This document shows, one piece after another, positions 1 through 6,906 of a stretch of DNA of 64,000 bases. A program made the position numbers and the translations under genes. How positions within the stretch are numbered: position 1 is the first letter of the stretch; each line of letters starts with the position of its first letter. The notes under the pieces were generated by a model. It made no database searches, was not told where the DNA came from, and saw nothing but the letters and a program-made list of their open reading frames with translations. The DNA is taken from NCBI RefSeq assembly GCF_900199185.1, contig NZ_OBMI01000003.1, positions 620,001-684,000 on the forward strand, read 5' to 3'. This DNA comes from Sphingomonas guangdongensis. GTDB lineage: Bacteria > Pseudomonadota > Alphaproteobacteria > Sphingomonadales > Sphingomonadaceae.

Positions 1-2
1 AC

Positions 3-371
3 GAGCATCAGGATCGCGACGCCATCCTGACTCGCGCGAGCCAAGCCATGTATGGTGGCCCCTCCCCCCGGCGTCGCATCATCGAGCCGCCCTTCCAAGT
101 CGAGAGCGAACGCTACCAGACATGCCAGTGCGCCGACTGGCTATGTGGTCTGGTCGGCCGCGTCGGCGCCTATCAGGCGCGCCCCGACGAATGGGCTGAC
201 ATGGCTTGGTCGCAGACCTACTTTCAGGACCGGCTCGACGCGGCATCGGTGCGAAGCTCGATCCGCCTGCAAACGGCCGCTACCGAGGTCGAAACGGTGG
301 AAGCCCTACCCGCCGTCGTCGATACAGGTCTCGCACAGCCTGCACCGGGCAACGACGACACGCCGGCCTGA
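3..371 (+). CDS. DUF3800 domain protein, C-terminal fragment cut by the window edge
   Basis: The reading frame is already open at the first bases of the window and runs to a TGA at 369-371, so only the C-terminal 122 residues are present. The stretch IEPPF..S..YQTCQCADWLCGLVGR resembles the end of DUF3800 proteins, where a conserved glutamine/aspartate pair (usually Q.ADxxAG) closes an RNase H-like fold. Here the pair is in CQCADWLCG. DUF3800 proteins are common on mobile elements and their role is not settled. The tail after about residue 80 is low complexity and not recognisable. The family call is moderate; that it is a real coding tail is more secure. Confidence 0.6.
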   Translation, partial: EHQDRDAILTRASQAMYGGPSPRRRIIEPPFQVESERYQTCQCADWLCGLVGRVGAYQARPDEWADMAWSQTYFQDRLDAASVRSSIRLQTAATEVETVEALPAVVDTGLAQPAPGNDDTPA

Positions 372-441
372 CTCCGGCGGGTCAATCCGCCGGCATATCA
401 CTCGGCCGGGTCGGACGCATCGTTCCAGCGATGAAGAGGGG

Positions 442-457
442 TGTGCCACGTGGCACA
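442..457. promoter_or_regulatory. CACGTG-centred palindrome, copy 1
   Basis: TGTGCCACGTGGCACA is a perfect 16-bp palindrome. A longer copy of the same sequence lies at 1323-1342, upstream of ardC. Two copies of one palindrome in non-coding DNA flanking a small gene suggest an operator or a plasmid-function site. No regulator gene is adjacent, so the role is inference. Confidence 0.5.
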
Positions 458-470
458 GCTACGCCAGCAA

Positions 471-506
471 GGAACTGGTTCCCGAGCTGGGGCCGCGTTC
501 GTCAGC
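471..506 (+). repeat. ardC-derived scar
   Basis: These 36 bases match 2355-2391 inside ardC at all but two substitutions and one missing base. The matched part of ardC encodes the conserved EELVAELGAAF segment that supplies the third zinc ligand. Similarity stops abruptly on both sides and the frame is broken, so this is not coding. It looks like a remnant of a deleted or recombined ardC copy, next to palindrome copy 1. Confidence 0.55.
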
Positions 507-578
507 TCGACGATCCAGCCACCCGTGTACGTGGGATCTATACGCCGCTTCGCAAAGCCATTCCCGTAAGGAGGACAA

Positions 579-1202
579 ATGCCCGCAGGCCCTGGAACAT
601 CTTCCTCACCGCGTGAACTCGTCACCAAGGCGTTTGACTCCGCCTTCGTGATCGCCACCATATTAGCGGCCATCTATTTTGCCGGGTGGACCTACAGACA
701 GGCCTATTTCGGCCGTTTTGCCATCGATCCGACCAATCTTGGCGGTTCGAACATTGCAGTTGCGGTGGAGGGCCTCGGTGCCATTATCACCACAACCGGC
801 GCGTGGCTTACAGCGATCCTGCCGCTGCTGATCGTGACGGCGCTTACTTTGATTGCCGGCAAGCTCTTCGACCGCGCCAGGGCTGCATCGCATAGGCCGC
901 CGTTTTTTGATCCTCTGACATTGTTTATGGCTCGGGTGGGGTGCGGGACCATTGTCATCCTCATTGTGGTCGCCGCTGGCCATGTTGCAGGTACGATCCG
1001 AGCGAAAGACCGCATAGGTAACATCACCCGAGGGGAGGTGTGGATTTACCATCTCGAAGGAAAGCAGGTGTCAGGTATCACGCTGGGGCAATCCAACGAC
1101 ATGACATGGGTTCTCACCAAAGAGGGTGTGCGGCCCCTCAAAACGGCAGAGATCCAGCTTATAGATGGCGCTCTATTCAACAGGGTTGCTACAGAACGCT
1201 AA
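579..1202 (+). CDS. Hypothetical membrane protein
   Basis: A 207-residue protein whose ATG follows a clear AAGGAGG ribosome-binding site at about 569-575. Three hydrophobic stretches are visible, at roughly residues 22-40, 65-92 and 113-137, followed by a soluble C-terminal domain of about 70 residues rich in beta-forming residues. I do not recognise the family. The topology (short cytosolic start, three membrane segments, soluble tail) would suit a small inner-membrane protein. It stands alone between two non-coding stretches next to the ardC locus, so it is probably cargo of the mobile element. Function unknown. Confidence 0.7.
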   Translation: MPAGPGTSSSPRELVTKAFDSAFVIATILAAIYFAGWTYRQAYFGRFAIDPTNLGGSNIAVAVEGLGAIITTTGAWLTAILPLLIVTALTLIAGKLFDRARAASHRPPFFDPLTLFMARVGCGTIVILIVVAAGHVAGTIRAKDRIGNITRGEVWIYHLEGKQVSGITLGQSNDMTWVLTKEGVRPLKTAEIQLIDGALFNRVATER

Positions 1203-1322
1203 CGTCTAGGATCAGCGTGAAGCCGGGTGCGACCCTGCAAGCACCGCTCCTTTCGCTCTCTGCGCCGACCAAGCCGCCGTACCGCCGTCTCGGCCCTATT
1301 GGGTGACGATCCTCGCGTGAAA

Positions 1323-1342
1323 GGTGTGCCACGTGGCACACC
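1323..1342. promoter_or_regulatory. CACGTG-centred palindrome, copy 2
   Basis: GGTGTGCCACGTGGCACACC is a perfect 20-bp palindrome and an extended version of the copy at 442-457. It lies about 300 bases upstream of ardC. A dimeric regulator or a site-specific plasmid function could use it; nothing in the window says which. Confidence 0.5.
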
Positions 1343-1480
1343 TGATCGAAGCGCCTAGGGCGCGGCGTAAGCCCGTTCGCGCCGCTGCCCTCCCCCGGAG
1401 GCCATCCAGCGCCGGGGAACACCAAGGGCGGCTGCCCTTTCGTTCCCGAACGACAATCGACCGCCCGTGTAATCCGCCAA

Positions 1481-1517
1481 GCGTGGCACTCGACGCCCTG
1501 CAGGGCGTCGGCCACGC
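1481..1517. terminator. Long hairpin (terminator or structured site)
   Basis: The perfect 20-bp palindrome at 1491-1510 (CGACGCCCTG and its reverse complement) is flanked by GCGTGGC and GCCACGC, so the stem extends to about 17 bp with a 3-base bulge. No run of T follows, so an intrinsic terminator is only one option. A protein-bound or single-strand structure upstream of the antirestriction gene is the other. Confidence 0.45.
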
Positions 1518-1641
1518 TAGGGCGGCTCGCCCGCGCCAGCGGTAGATTCTCGCCCTCCCTCCCCATCCCGTTCCTCGCCGGAAAGGCAGAGCCGGTTGCT
1601 GTTGCGACCGGCTTTCAGCCTCAGAGGAAAGGAAGACAATC

Positions 1642-2577
1642 ATGGGACGGATCACCGACAACCGGGCCGACATCTATCAGGAAATCACCGATCAGATGAT
1701 CGCCATGATCGAGGCGGGCACCCGGCCTTGGTCGAAATCGTGGAACGGCAGCACCGCACCCACCATCCCGCTGCGCTCGACGGGGGTTCCCTATCGCGGC
1801 ATCAACGTCCTGACCCTTTGGGTTGCCGCCATGACGAAGGGCTATGCTTCCCCGCATTGGCTGACCTTCAAGCAGGCGCTCGCGCTCGGCGGCTGCGTCC
1901 GCAAGGGCGAGAAGGGCTCAACCGTCGTCTATGCCAACAAGATCGAGGTGAACGCCGACAGCAAGGCACAGGAGGGCGCAGAGCGAGGCGAGGATGGCAA
2001 GCGTCAGGTGGCGTTCCTCAAGCGCTACACCGTCTTCAATGCCGAGCAGATCGACGGCATCGAGGCGAAATATCCTGCCCCCTTGCCCGTCATCACCGCG
2101 ACCAATCCCGACCAGCGCGACGCCGAACTGGACACGCTCTTTGCCCGCGTGCCCGTCACCCTCAAGCACTTCGGTTCCCAGCCCTATTATCAGCCGAGCG
2201 GCGATCATGTCGTCATGCCGCAGTTTGCCGACTTCCACACCAGCGACGACTATTATTCGACCCTAGCGCACGAGCTTTGCCATGCGACGGGGCACGTTGA
2301 CCGCCTTGCCCGCCCCTCCCTCATTTCCACGAAGCGCGAGGACTATGCTCGCGAGGAACTGGTCGCCGAGCTTGGGGCCGCGTTCGTCAGCGCCACCATC
2401 GGCATCAAGCTCCACGATCGCGAGGACCACGCCGCCTATCTGGCGAACTGGCTTCAAGCGCTCCGCAACGACAAGAAGTGCATCTTCACCGCCGCACGGC
2501 TCGCGCAGGACGCGTCCGACTGGCTGTTGAGCCGCATGGCGGTCGAGACAGCGCCCGAACTGGAGGCGGCGGCGTGA
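1642..2577 (+). CDS. ardC: ArdC-family antirestriction protein
   Basis: A 311-residue protein with the two ArdC parts. The N-terminal single-strand-DNA-binding domain (about residues 1-130, starting ITDNRADIYQEITDQMI) is followed by a zincin-like metallopeptidase domain. The zinc motif HELCH is at about residues 210-214, and the third ligand lies in EELVAELGAAF near residue 240. ArdC proteins protect incoming single-stranded plasmid DNA from host restriction during conjugation. The ATG has a GGAAAGGAAGAC ribosome-binding site. The stop overlaps the GTG of the next gene (GTGA), so at least the next frame is translationally coupled. Its presence marks the flank as mobile DNA. Confidence 0.9.
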   Translation: MGRITDNRADIYQEITDQMIAMIEAGTRPWSKSWNGSTAPTIPLRSTGVPYRGINVLTLWVAAMTKGYASPHWLTFKQALALGGCVRKGEKGSTVVYANKIEVNADSKAQEGAERGEDGKRQVAFLKRYTVFNAEQIDGIEAKYPAPLPVITATNPDQRDAELDTLFARVPVTLKHFGSQPYYQPSGDHVVMPQFADFHTSDDYYSTLAHELCHATGHVDRLARPSLISTKREDYAREELVAELGAAFVSATIGIKLHDREDHAAYLANWLQALRNDKKCIFTAARLAQDASDWLLSRMAVETAPELEAAA

Positions 2578-3227
2578 CCGCCGCCGACGATCCCGGCCCC
2601 GACGGGGGCCGGGGCGTGGCGGCGCGCATTGTCTTTGACCCGAGCGTCGCCACGGTGAGCGAGGAGGAGTTTAACGAGCTGGTCGCGATCATGCGCGATG
2701 GCCCAAATGCGAAGCCGCTGACCCCCGAAGCGCAATGGCGGCGCGACTATCACAAGGCGATGTTCCACCGCCGCCTTGTCGGCGTACAACCCGACCTGTT
2801 CGGCGGGAAGCCGGTAACGCATATGTACAAGGCCGCCCCCGGGCCAGTCAGCGACTGGAAACCGGAACCGGTCGAGGAGAAGCTGTCCCGGATCGCGCGC
2901 GATCCCCAAGCGACGTTCGGCATCGGCCGACCGGCTCTTTCGCCGGAGGAACTGGCCGTCGTCATCGACGGCGCAGCCAATTGGCTGCGGATCGCGCAGC
3001 GGGTCCGGATTGCGGGCGCTTTCGCATCCTATGACGGGCGCGCGGAACGCCGCATCGGTCGGAAAGGCGTGATCTGGCGCTTGTGCAGCCCGGTGTTTGC
3101 AGGCCACACCTATGTTTATCTCGATCCGACCGGCGCCGAGCGGGTAGAGAAGATCGTGATGGTGGAGCTGCGCGACGTCGAGCCGATCGATGATGCGCTG
3201 TTGGTCCCCGTCCCCTTCCACGCTTGA
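2574..3227 (+). CDS. Conserved hypothetical protein of the ardC operon
   Basis: 217 residues. I start it at the GTG whose bases overlap the ardC stop (GTGA); the longer frame upstream lies inside ardC and is less likely. No signal peptide, membrane segment or cysteine cluster is visible. The N-terminal 25 residues are Gly/Asp-rich, the middle (SEEEFNELVAIM to VEEKLSRIARDP) is helical, and the last 70 residues look like a small beta-rich domain. I do not recognise a domain. Coupling to ardC suggests a role in plasmid establishment or antirestriction, but that is only guilt by association. Confidence 0.7.
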   Translation: MTAADDPGPDGGRGVAARIVFDPSVATVSEEEFNELVAIMRDGPNAKPLTPEAQWRRDYHKAMFHRRLVGVQPDLFGGKPVTHMYKAAPGPVSDWKPEPVEEKLSRIARDPQATFGIGRPALSPEELAVVIDGAANWLRIAQRVRIAGAFASYDGRAERRIGRKGVIWRLCSPVFAGHTYVYLDPTGAERVEKIVMVELRDVEPIDDALLVPVPFHA

Positions 3228-3247
3228 AGGAGCAGAAGCGAATAGTC

Positions 3248-3565
3248 ATGAGCCCACCCCAACGCCGCCCCGCAATCCGGGCTGTCAGCTTCGAGGACGT
3301 TGGCGAGGCCATTGCCCGCCTGATCGTCGTCGCCGGGTCCGATACCGGCCAAGCCTCGCGTGCGGCCGACTTCCTGTTGGCATGGTGGGACGGCAGTGCA
3401 TGGGGCCATTTTCCGGTCCTTCACCTCTGCAATTGCGATCCCGGCATCTCGGAAGACATGCTCATCGTCATGGCGCATCTGGCGGCCGAGCCGTCCGTCT
3501 ATCCCGATGCTTGGGGCTACCGCGACGCGATGGCGGCGCTGGTCGAGCAGTGGCGGCCCGCATGA
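3248..3565 (+). CDS. DUF7673 family protein
   Basis: 105 residues from the ATG at 3248. A TTG at 3224 would overlap the previous stop and is an alternative start. AAGGAG at 3227-3232 is somewhat distant from the ATG, which leaves the start uncertain. The core SDTGQASRAADFLLAWWDG is the signature of DUF7673, a small family common on sphingomonad and other proteobacterial plasmids, usually near ardC. Function is unknown. The stop overlaps the next ATG (ATGA), so it belongs to the same operon. Confidence 0.8.
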   Translation: MSPPQRRPAIRAVSFEDVGEAIARLIVVAGSDTGQASRAADFLLAWWDGSAWGHFPVLHLCNCDPGISEDMLIVMAHLAAEPSVYPDAWGYRDAMAALVEQWRPA

Positions 3566-3759
3566 CCCCGCTGCGCACCGCCATCGACATCATGACGGGC
3601 TTGCCCATCGATCGCGATACACGCCGCGCGCGGCTACTCGCCGCGCGCCGCAAGCCGGTCGGAAGCATCCCCCGGCGCGGCATCCTGTCCGGCCATTGGG
3701 ATCGTGGCAATGTCGTCGGCGCGTTCCGGGGAGGACGCGGCAGCTTTATCGCGGACTAG
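3562..3759 (+). CDS. Small basic hypothetical protein
   Basis: 65 residues, starting at the ATG that overlaps the DUF7673 stop (ATGA). It is Arg/Gly-rich (RDTRRARLLAARRK, RRGILSGHWDRGN) with no cysteine or membrane segment. It is the last gene of the ardC operon and is followed by a hairpin. I do not recognise it; the basic character would suit nucleic-acid binding, which is inference. Confidence 0.55.
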   Translation: MTPLRTAIDIMTGLPIDRDTRRARLLAARRKPVGSIPRRGILSGHWDRGNVVGAFRGGRGSFIAD

Positions 3760-3770
3760 CTGCGAAATCG

Positions 3771-3805
3771 CGCGCCGCTTCCCCGCCAAGCGAGCAAGCG
3801 GCGCG
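3771..3805. terminator. Convergent hairpin between the ardC operon and mntP
   Basis: CGCGCCGCTT at 3771-3780 pairs with AAGCGGCGCG at 3796-3805 across a 15-base loop. It sits between two converging transcription units, as expected for a bidirectional terminator. There is no strong T tract. Confidence 0.6.
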
Positions 3806-3816
3806 CTGGTTTGAGG

Positions 3817-4380
3817 TCAGGCGGTGAGGTGCTGGTAGAGGATCGTGCCGCCGATGAGGATGAGCGTCAGCCCGCCCAGCATCTCTGCATAGCGGCCGAT
3901 ATACCGTCCCGCGTGCTTGCCGAGCATGACGCCGATCGTGGCGACGACCGTGGTGATCCCGCCAATGATGAGGCACGCGGTCAGGATATTGACCTGCATG
4001 ACCGCGAGACTGACACCCACCGCCGTTGCATCGATGCTGGTGGCGAGCGCGGTAACGACCAGTCGCCACACGCCGGTCTGAGCGCGCTGACCCGCGTCCA
4101 CGTCGCTTTTCGTCGCTGCATGGATCATATGCCCGCCGACGCCGAAAAGCAGGAAGAAGGCTATCCAATGATCGACTGCCGCGATCCAAGTGCTCAGCGC
4201 CAGGCCGATCGCCCAGCCAATCGCCGGCGTGATCGCCTCGAAGAAGCCGAACACGGCGCCGACACGTAAGGCATCGCGCCAACGATTGCGCTGATTGGTC
4301 GCACCCTTCCCCACCGCCGCAGCGAAGGCGTCGACCGACAAGCTGGCGCCAAGAGCGCCGAGCGTTAGCAAACCCGTCAT
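3817..4380 (-). CDS. mntP: Manganese efflux pump MntP
   Basis: 187 residues from the ATG at 4380 (MTGLLTLGALGASLSVDAFAAAVGKG), the usual MntP length. A longer frame to 4491 would add an untypical hydrophilic leader and was not used. Six hydrophobic segments are visible, and two inverted halves each carry the family's acidic motif (SLSVDAFA near residue 17 and TSIDATAVG in the second half). MntP exports Mn2+ from the cytosol. An RcnR-type GC-tract operator lies 185 bases upstream, so in this element it may answer to the neighbouring RcnR-like regulator rather than to a manganese riboswitch. That regulation is inference. Confidence 0.9.
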   Translation of the reverse strand: MTGLLTLGALGASLSVDAFAAAVGKGATNQRNRWRDALRVGAVFGFFEAITPAIGWAIGLALSTWIAAVDHWIAFFLLFGVGGHMIHAATKSDVDAGQRAQTGVWRLVVTALATSIDATAVGVSLAVMQVNILTACLIIGGITTVVATIGVMLGKHAGRYIGRYAEMLGGLTLILIGGTILYQHLTA

Positions 4381-4564
4381 TGATATACGTCCAAGGGCCG
4401 TCAACCGAACGACGCAATCCACCTCCGGCCACGAGAGAGGTAGCGCATCGTTGGTCTCGCCGGGCAGATCAAAATCTGCTGCCATCGCCACGAACCGGAA
4501 GGTTCAAGGATGTTGACGATGGCCCCGCAACAGCGGGTAGCTACTCCCCAAGAGTGAGACGCCC

Positions 4565-4584
4565 GTATCCCCTGGGGGGCATAT
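4565..4584 (-). promoter_or_regulatory. RcnR/CsoR-type operator upstream of mntP
   Basis: GTATCCCCTGGGGGGCATAT resembles the site at 4952-4971 (CTATCCCCATGGGGGGATAT): an inverted GC tract flanked by AT/TA. This is the form of RcnR-family operators. It lies between the end of rcnR and the start of mntP, on the mntP side. Confidence 0.6.
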
Positions 4585-4623
4585 GTACAAGCCGAATCCG
4601 ATCAACCCTGTCCGATTAGGCGA

Positions 4624-4893
4624 TCACCAGTATTTGGATATCGCCCGGAACTGCTCCACCGCCACCTTTGTCCCCTCGCCCTCTTCGGCGTGAACCAAGC
4701 AGTGATCGATATGATCGTTGATGAGCGCGCGCTTGGCGCTGGCGATCGCGTTCTCCACCGCCTGAAGCTGCTGCGCGATATCGACGCACGGCCGTTGCTC
4801 TTCGATCATCCCGACGATGCTTTTCAGGTGCCCGGTCGCACGGTTGAGCCGCTTGATGATCGCGGGATGATTGGAATGATCGTAATGGGCCAT
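4624..4893 (-). CDS. RcnR/FrmR-family metal-sensing repressor
   Basis: 89 residues, the length of the CsoR/RcnR/FrmR family, all-helical. Candidate metal ligands are His3, Cys36 and His61, matching His3, Cys35 and His60 of RcnR. At the place of RcnR His64 there is Cys65, with His64 one residue before it. It is divergent from rcnA, with GC-tract operators between the two genes. This is the layout of the Ni/Co-responsive rcnR-rcnA pair: the apo-repressor binds the GC tract and releases on Ni2+ or Co2+. The changed fourth ligand leaves the metal preference open. Confidence 0.85.
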   Translation of the reverse strand: MAHYDHSNHPAIIKRLNRATGHLKSIVGMIEEQRPCVDIAQQLQAVENAIASAKRALINDHIDHCLVHAEEGEGTKVAVEQFRAISKYW

Positions 4894-4930
4894 GTCACCC
4901 TATAAGACAAACGGACGAACTTTGTCGAGC

Positions 4931-4970
4931 AACCCCCCGGGGGGATAGACTCTATCCCCATGGGGGGATA
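4931..4970. promoter_or_regulatory. Tandem RcnR-type operators in the rcnR-rcnA intergenic region
   Basis: Two GC tracts in a row: CCCCCCGGGGGGAT from about 4933, and TATCCCCATGGGGGGATA at 4953-4970. Both fit the TA-rich-flanked C-tract/G-tract form of RcnR/CsoR operators. They sit between the divergent repressor and efflux genes, so one repressor could control both directions. Confidence 0.75.
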
Positions 4971-5030
4971 TGGACCTGCCCGAACTTCACGTCCGATCGG
5001 TCGCGACCGCCGGGCTTGCCGGGACGCACC

Positions 5031-6155
5031 ATGACCTCTTTCGCCGAACTCGTTCAACAGGGCAGCTCCAATCTCTGGCTGTTCATCCCGACCGCGCTGC
5101 TGCTCGGTGCGCTGCACGGGCTGGAGCCCGGCCATTCCAAGACCATGATGGCTGCGTTTATTATCGCAGTGCGTGGCACTGTTGGCCAAGCCGTCCTGCT
5201 CGGCCTGTGCGCGGCGCTTTCGCACACCGCGATCGTGTGGGGCATCGCGCTTGGCGGGCAATATCTCGGGCGCGGCATCAACACCGAAACGACCGAGCCT
5301 TACCTCCTGCTCGGCTCGGCCGTCATCGTTCTTGGCATCGGTCTATGGATGATTTGGCGCACGCGTGCCGATCAGAAGGCCGAAGCCGCGCACGATCACC
5401 ACCACCATCACGGCGAGGACGAGATCCGCACGATCGACACCGGCCACGGCATGATGCGTCTGGAGATTTTCGAGGATGGCGTGCCGCCGCGCTGGCGGGC
5501 GAGCTTTGCCAAGGGTGGCTGGAAAGCGGCGGATGTTATCCTCACAACGGATCGCGGCGAAGGCCGTTCGCAGACATTCCGCTTCGTCGATCGGGGCGAT
5601 TACATCGAAAGCGTCGAGGAGATCCCGGAACCGCACGCCTTCAACGCGCGCGTCTCGCTGGGCCACGGCGGCCACAGCCATGACTACGACCTCACATTCG
5701 CCGAACACGGGCACGATCACGGCCACGGGCATGATGGACTGAAGGTCACGGGCGACGATGCCTACATGAACGCGCATGAGCGCGCCCACGCCGCCGATAT
5801 CAGCCGCCGGTTCGCCGATCGTCAGGTAACGACCGGCCAGATCGCGCTGTTCGGCCTGACGGGCGGGCTGATCCCCTGCCCCGCAGCCGTCACCGTCCTC
5901 CTGCTCTGCCTCCAGCTCAAGCGTCTCGCGCTCGGTGTCGTGCTGGTGAGCGCGTTCAGCGTCGGCCTTGCCGTGACGATGGTCAGCGCCGGCGTCATCG
6001 CATCGCTCAGCGTCACGCACATCCGCAAGCGCTGGTCAGGGTTCGGCGACTTCGCGCGCAAGGCGCCTTATGCGTCGGCGGGCCTGATGCTCGTGATCGC
6101 GGGCTACATGGCCTATTCCGGCTTGCAAGGCCTCAGTCGGATCGGCGCGATCTGA
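5031..6155 (+). CDS. rcnA: Nickel/cobalt efflux protein RcnA (NicO family)
   Basis: 374 residues from the ATG at 5031 (MTSFAELVQQG); a TTG 15 bases upstream is less likely. The N-terminal half has three membrane segments with the NicO motif HGLEPGHSKTMM (about residues 30-41). A long hydrophilic insert of about 120 residues holds His runs (HDHHHHH, HGHDHGHGHD). The C-terminal half has three more membrane segments with the GGLIPCPAAVTVLL motif. RcnA exports Ni2+ and Co2+. The unusually long His-rich loop probably buffers metal in the cytosol. The stop overlaps the next ATG (TGATG). Confidence 0.9.
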   Translation: MTSFAELVQQGSSNLWLFIPTALLLGALHGLEPGHSKTMMAAFIIAVRGTVGQAVLLGLCAALSHTAIVWGIALGGQYLGRGINTETTEPYLLLGSAVIVLGIGLWMIWRTRADQKAEAAHDHHHHHGEDEIRTIDTGHGMMRLEIFEDGVPPRWRASFAKGGWKAADVILTTDRGEGRSQTFRFVDRGDYIESVEEIPEPHAFNARVSLGHGGHSHDYDLTFAEHGHDHGHGHDGLKVTGDDAYMNAHERAHAADISRRFADRQVTTGQIALFGLTGGLIPCPAAVTVLLLCLQLKRLALGVVLVSAFSVGLAVTMVSAGVIASLSVTHIRKRWSGFGDFARKAPYASAGLMLVIAGYMAYSGLQGLSRIGAI

Positions 6156-6346
6156 TGCGATCGCCTTGCGTCGATCTATGTGGTTTCGATGCCCGCACCG
6201 GATGGTGCCGGGGGTGTGGCCGCACGCGCGACGAGGTCCGGCGTTGGCGTAACCTGCGACCTGGTGATGCACGCCGCGTCATGAGCGACCTGCCACACCG
6301 CTTGGCAAAGCTGACCGACCGTTCCGCAAAGGGGGGCACGTCCTGA
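6155..6346 (+). CDS. DUF1289 domain protein
   Basis: 63 residues with the DUF1289 pattern of four cysteines: CVDLCGFD, then CRGCGRTRDEVRRW. Family members are small, probably metal- or cluster-binding proteins of unknown role. The ATG overlaps the rcnA stop (TGATG), so it is translated with rcnA. The last 15 residues are variable. Confidence 0.85.
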   Translation: MRSPCVDLCGFDARTGWCRGCGRTRDEVRRWRNLRPGDARRVMSDLPHRLAKLTDRSAKGGTS

Positions 6347-6373
6347 TGTCGTGTCTCGCCGCCAAGGCGCTGG

Positions 6374-6379
6374 TATAAT
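6374..6379 (+). promoter_or_regulatory. Candidate -10 box of the first czc operon
   Basis: A perfect TATAAT hexamer stands 20 bases before the GTG of the His-rich leader gene of czcCBA. No good -35 hexamer is visible 17 bases upstream (GTGTCT), so an activator or an extended -10 would be needed. Confidence 0.4.
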
Positions 6380-6399
6380 GTCGAGCAGGCTGAAATAGC

Positions 6400-6855
6400 G
6401 TGAACGCTCGAATTGACCGGCAAGTGATTTCCTTGCCCCGTTTTTTGCGTCGGCTTACGCTGCAAATGATGGCGGTGCAGCGTTCCTCTGTTGCGATCCT
6501 AGGAGTCGTGTTGGCGCTGGCCGCTGTCCTCGGGCTTGTCGCAGTATCGGGATGGCATAGCGCCATGGTTCACGATCACGGCCCGGTTCAAGTCGCCATG
6601 GTCGATACCCATTCTGATGACGATCACGACCATGCGGTTATGATCGATCATGACGATCAGGCTCCGGCAAAGCAGGCCGACGGCGACGGGCCAGCTCACC
6701 TTCTTGCCCACGCCGCAGGCCACTGGGTTGCTTTCGATGGCGCGAGGGCTGCGCCGGTTGCGGCCATCGTCGCCGCTCGCGTGTGGTCGATATTAACTCC
6801 ATCGCTCCCCAGCGGGATCGACCCATCTAAGCTTCTGCGTCCGCCTCGCGGTTGA
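6400..6855 (+). CDS. His/Asp-rich envelope protein preceding czcCBA
   Basis: 151 residues from a GTG at 6400; ATGs at 6466 and 6469 would give about 129 residues and are credible alternatives, since no good ribosome-binding site decides. One hydrophobic segment (AILGVVLALAAVLGLVAVSG, about residues 32-51) acts as a signal anchor. A periplasmic part follows with a His/Asp cluster (HSDDDHDHAVMIDHDD). Its place directly ahead of czcC is that of CzcI in other czc operons. A similar small His-rich secreted protein precedes the second czcCBA at 28845-29174. A metal-binding or sensing role is inference. Confidence 0.65.
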   Translation: MNARIDRQVISLPRFLRRLTLQMMAVQRSSVAILGVVLALAAVLGLVAVSGWHSAMVHDHGPVQVAMVDTHSDDDHDHAVMIDHDDQAPAKQADGDGPAHLLAHAAGHWVAFDGARAAPVAAIVAARVWSILTPSLPSGIDPSKLLRPPRG

Positions 6856-6906
6856 GTCTCGCCGACGCCGCGCGCGTCGACTGACTACCCTAGAGGATCA
6901 TGCACT

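Larger units (their letters stand above)
1203..1641. other. Non-coding region upstream of ardC with two palindromes
   Basis: About 440 bases with no convincing gene. The region holds a perfect 20-bp palindrome at 1323-1342 and a strong hairpin at 1481-1517, both listed separately. The last 20 bases carry the ardC ribosome-binding site (GGAAAGGAAGAC). The rest shows no repeat, promoter or RNA structure I can support. Confidence 0.6.
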
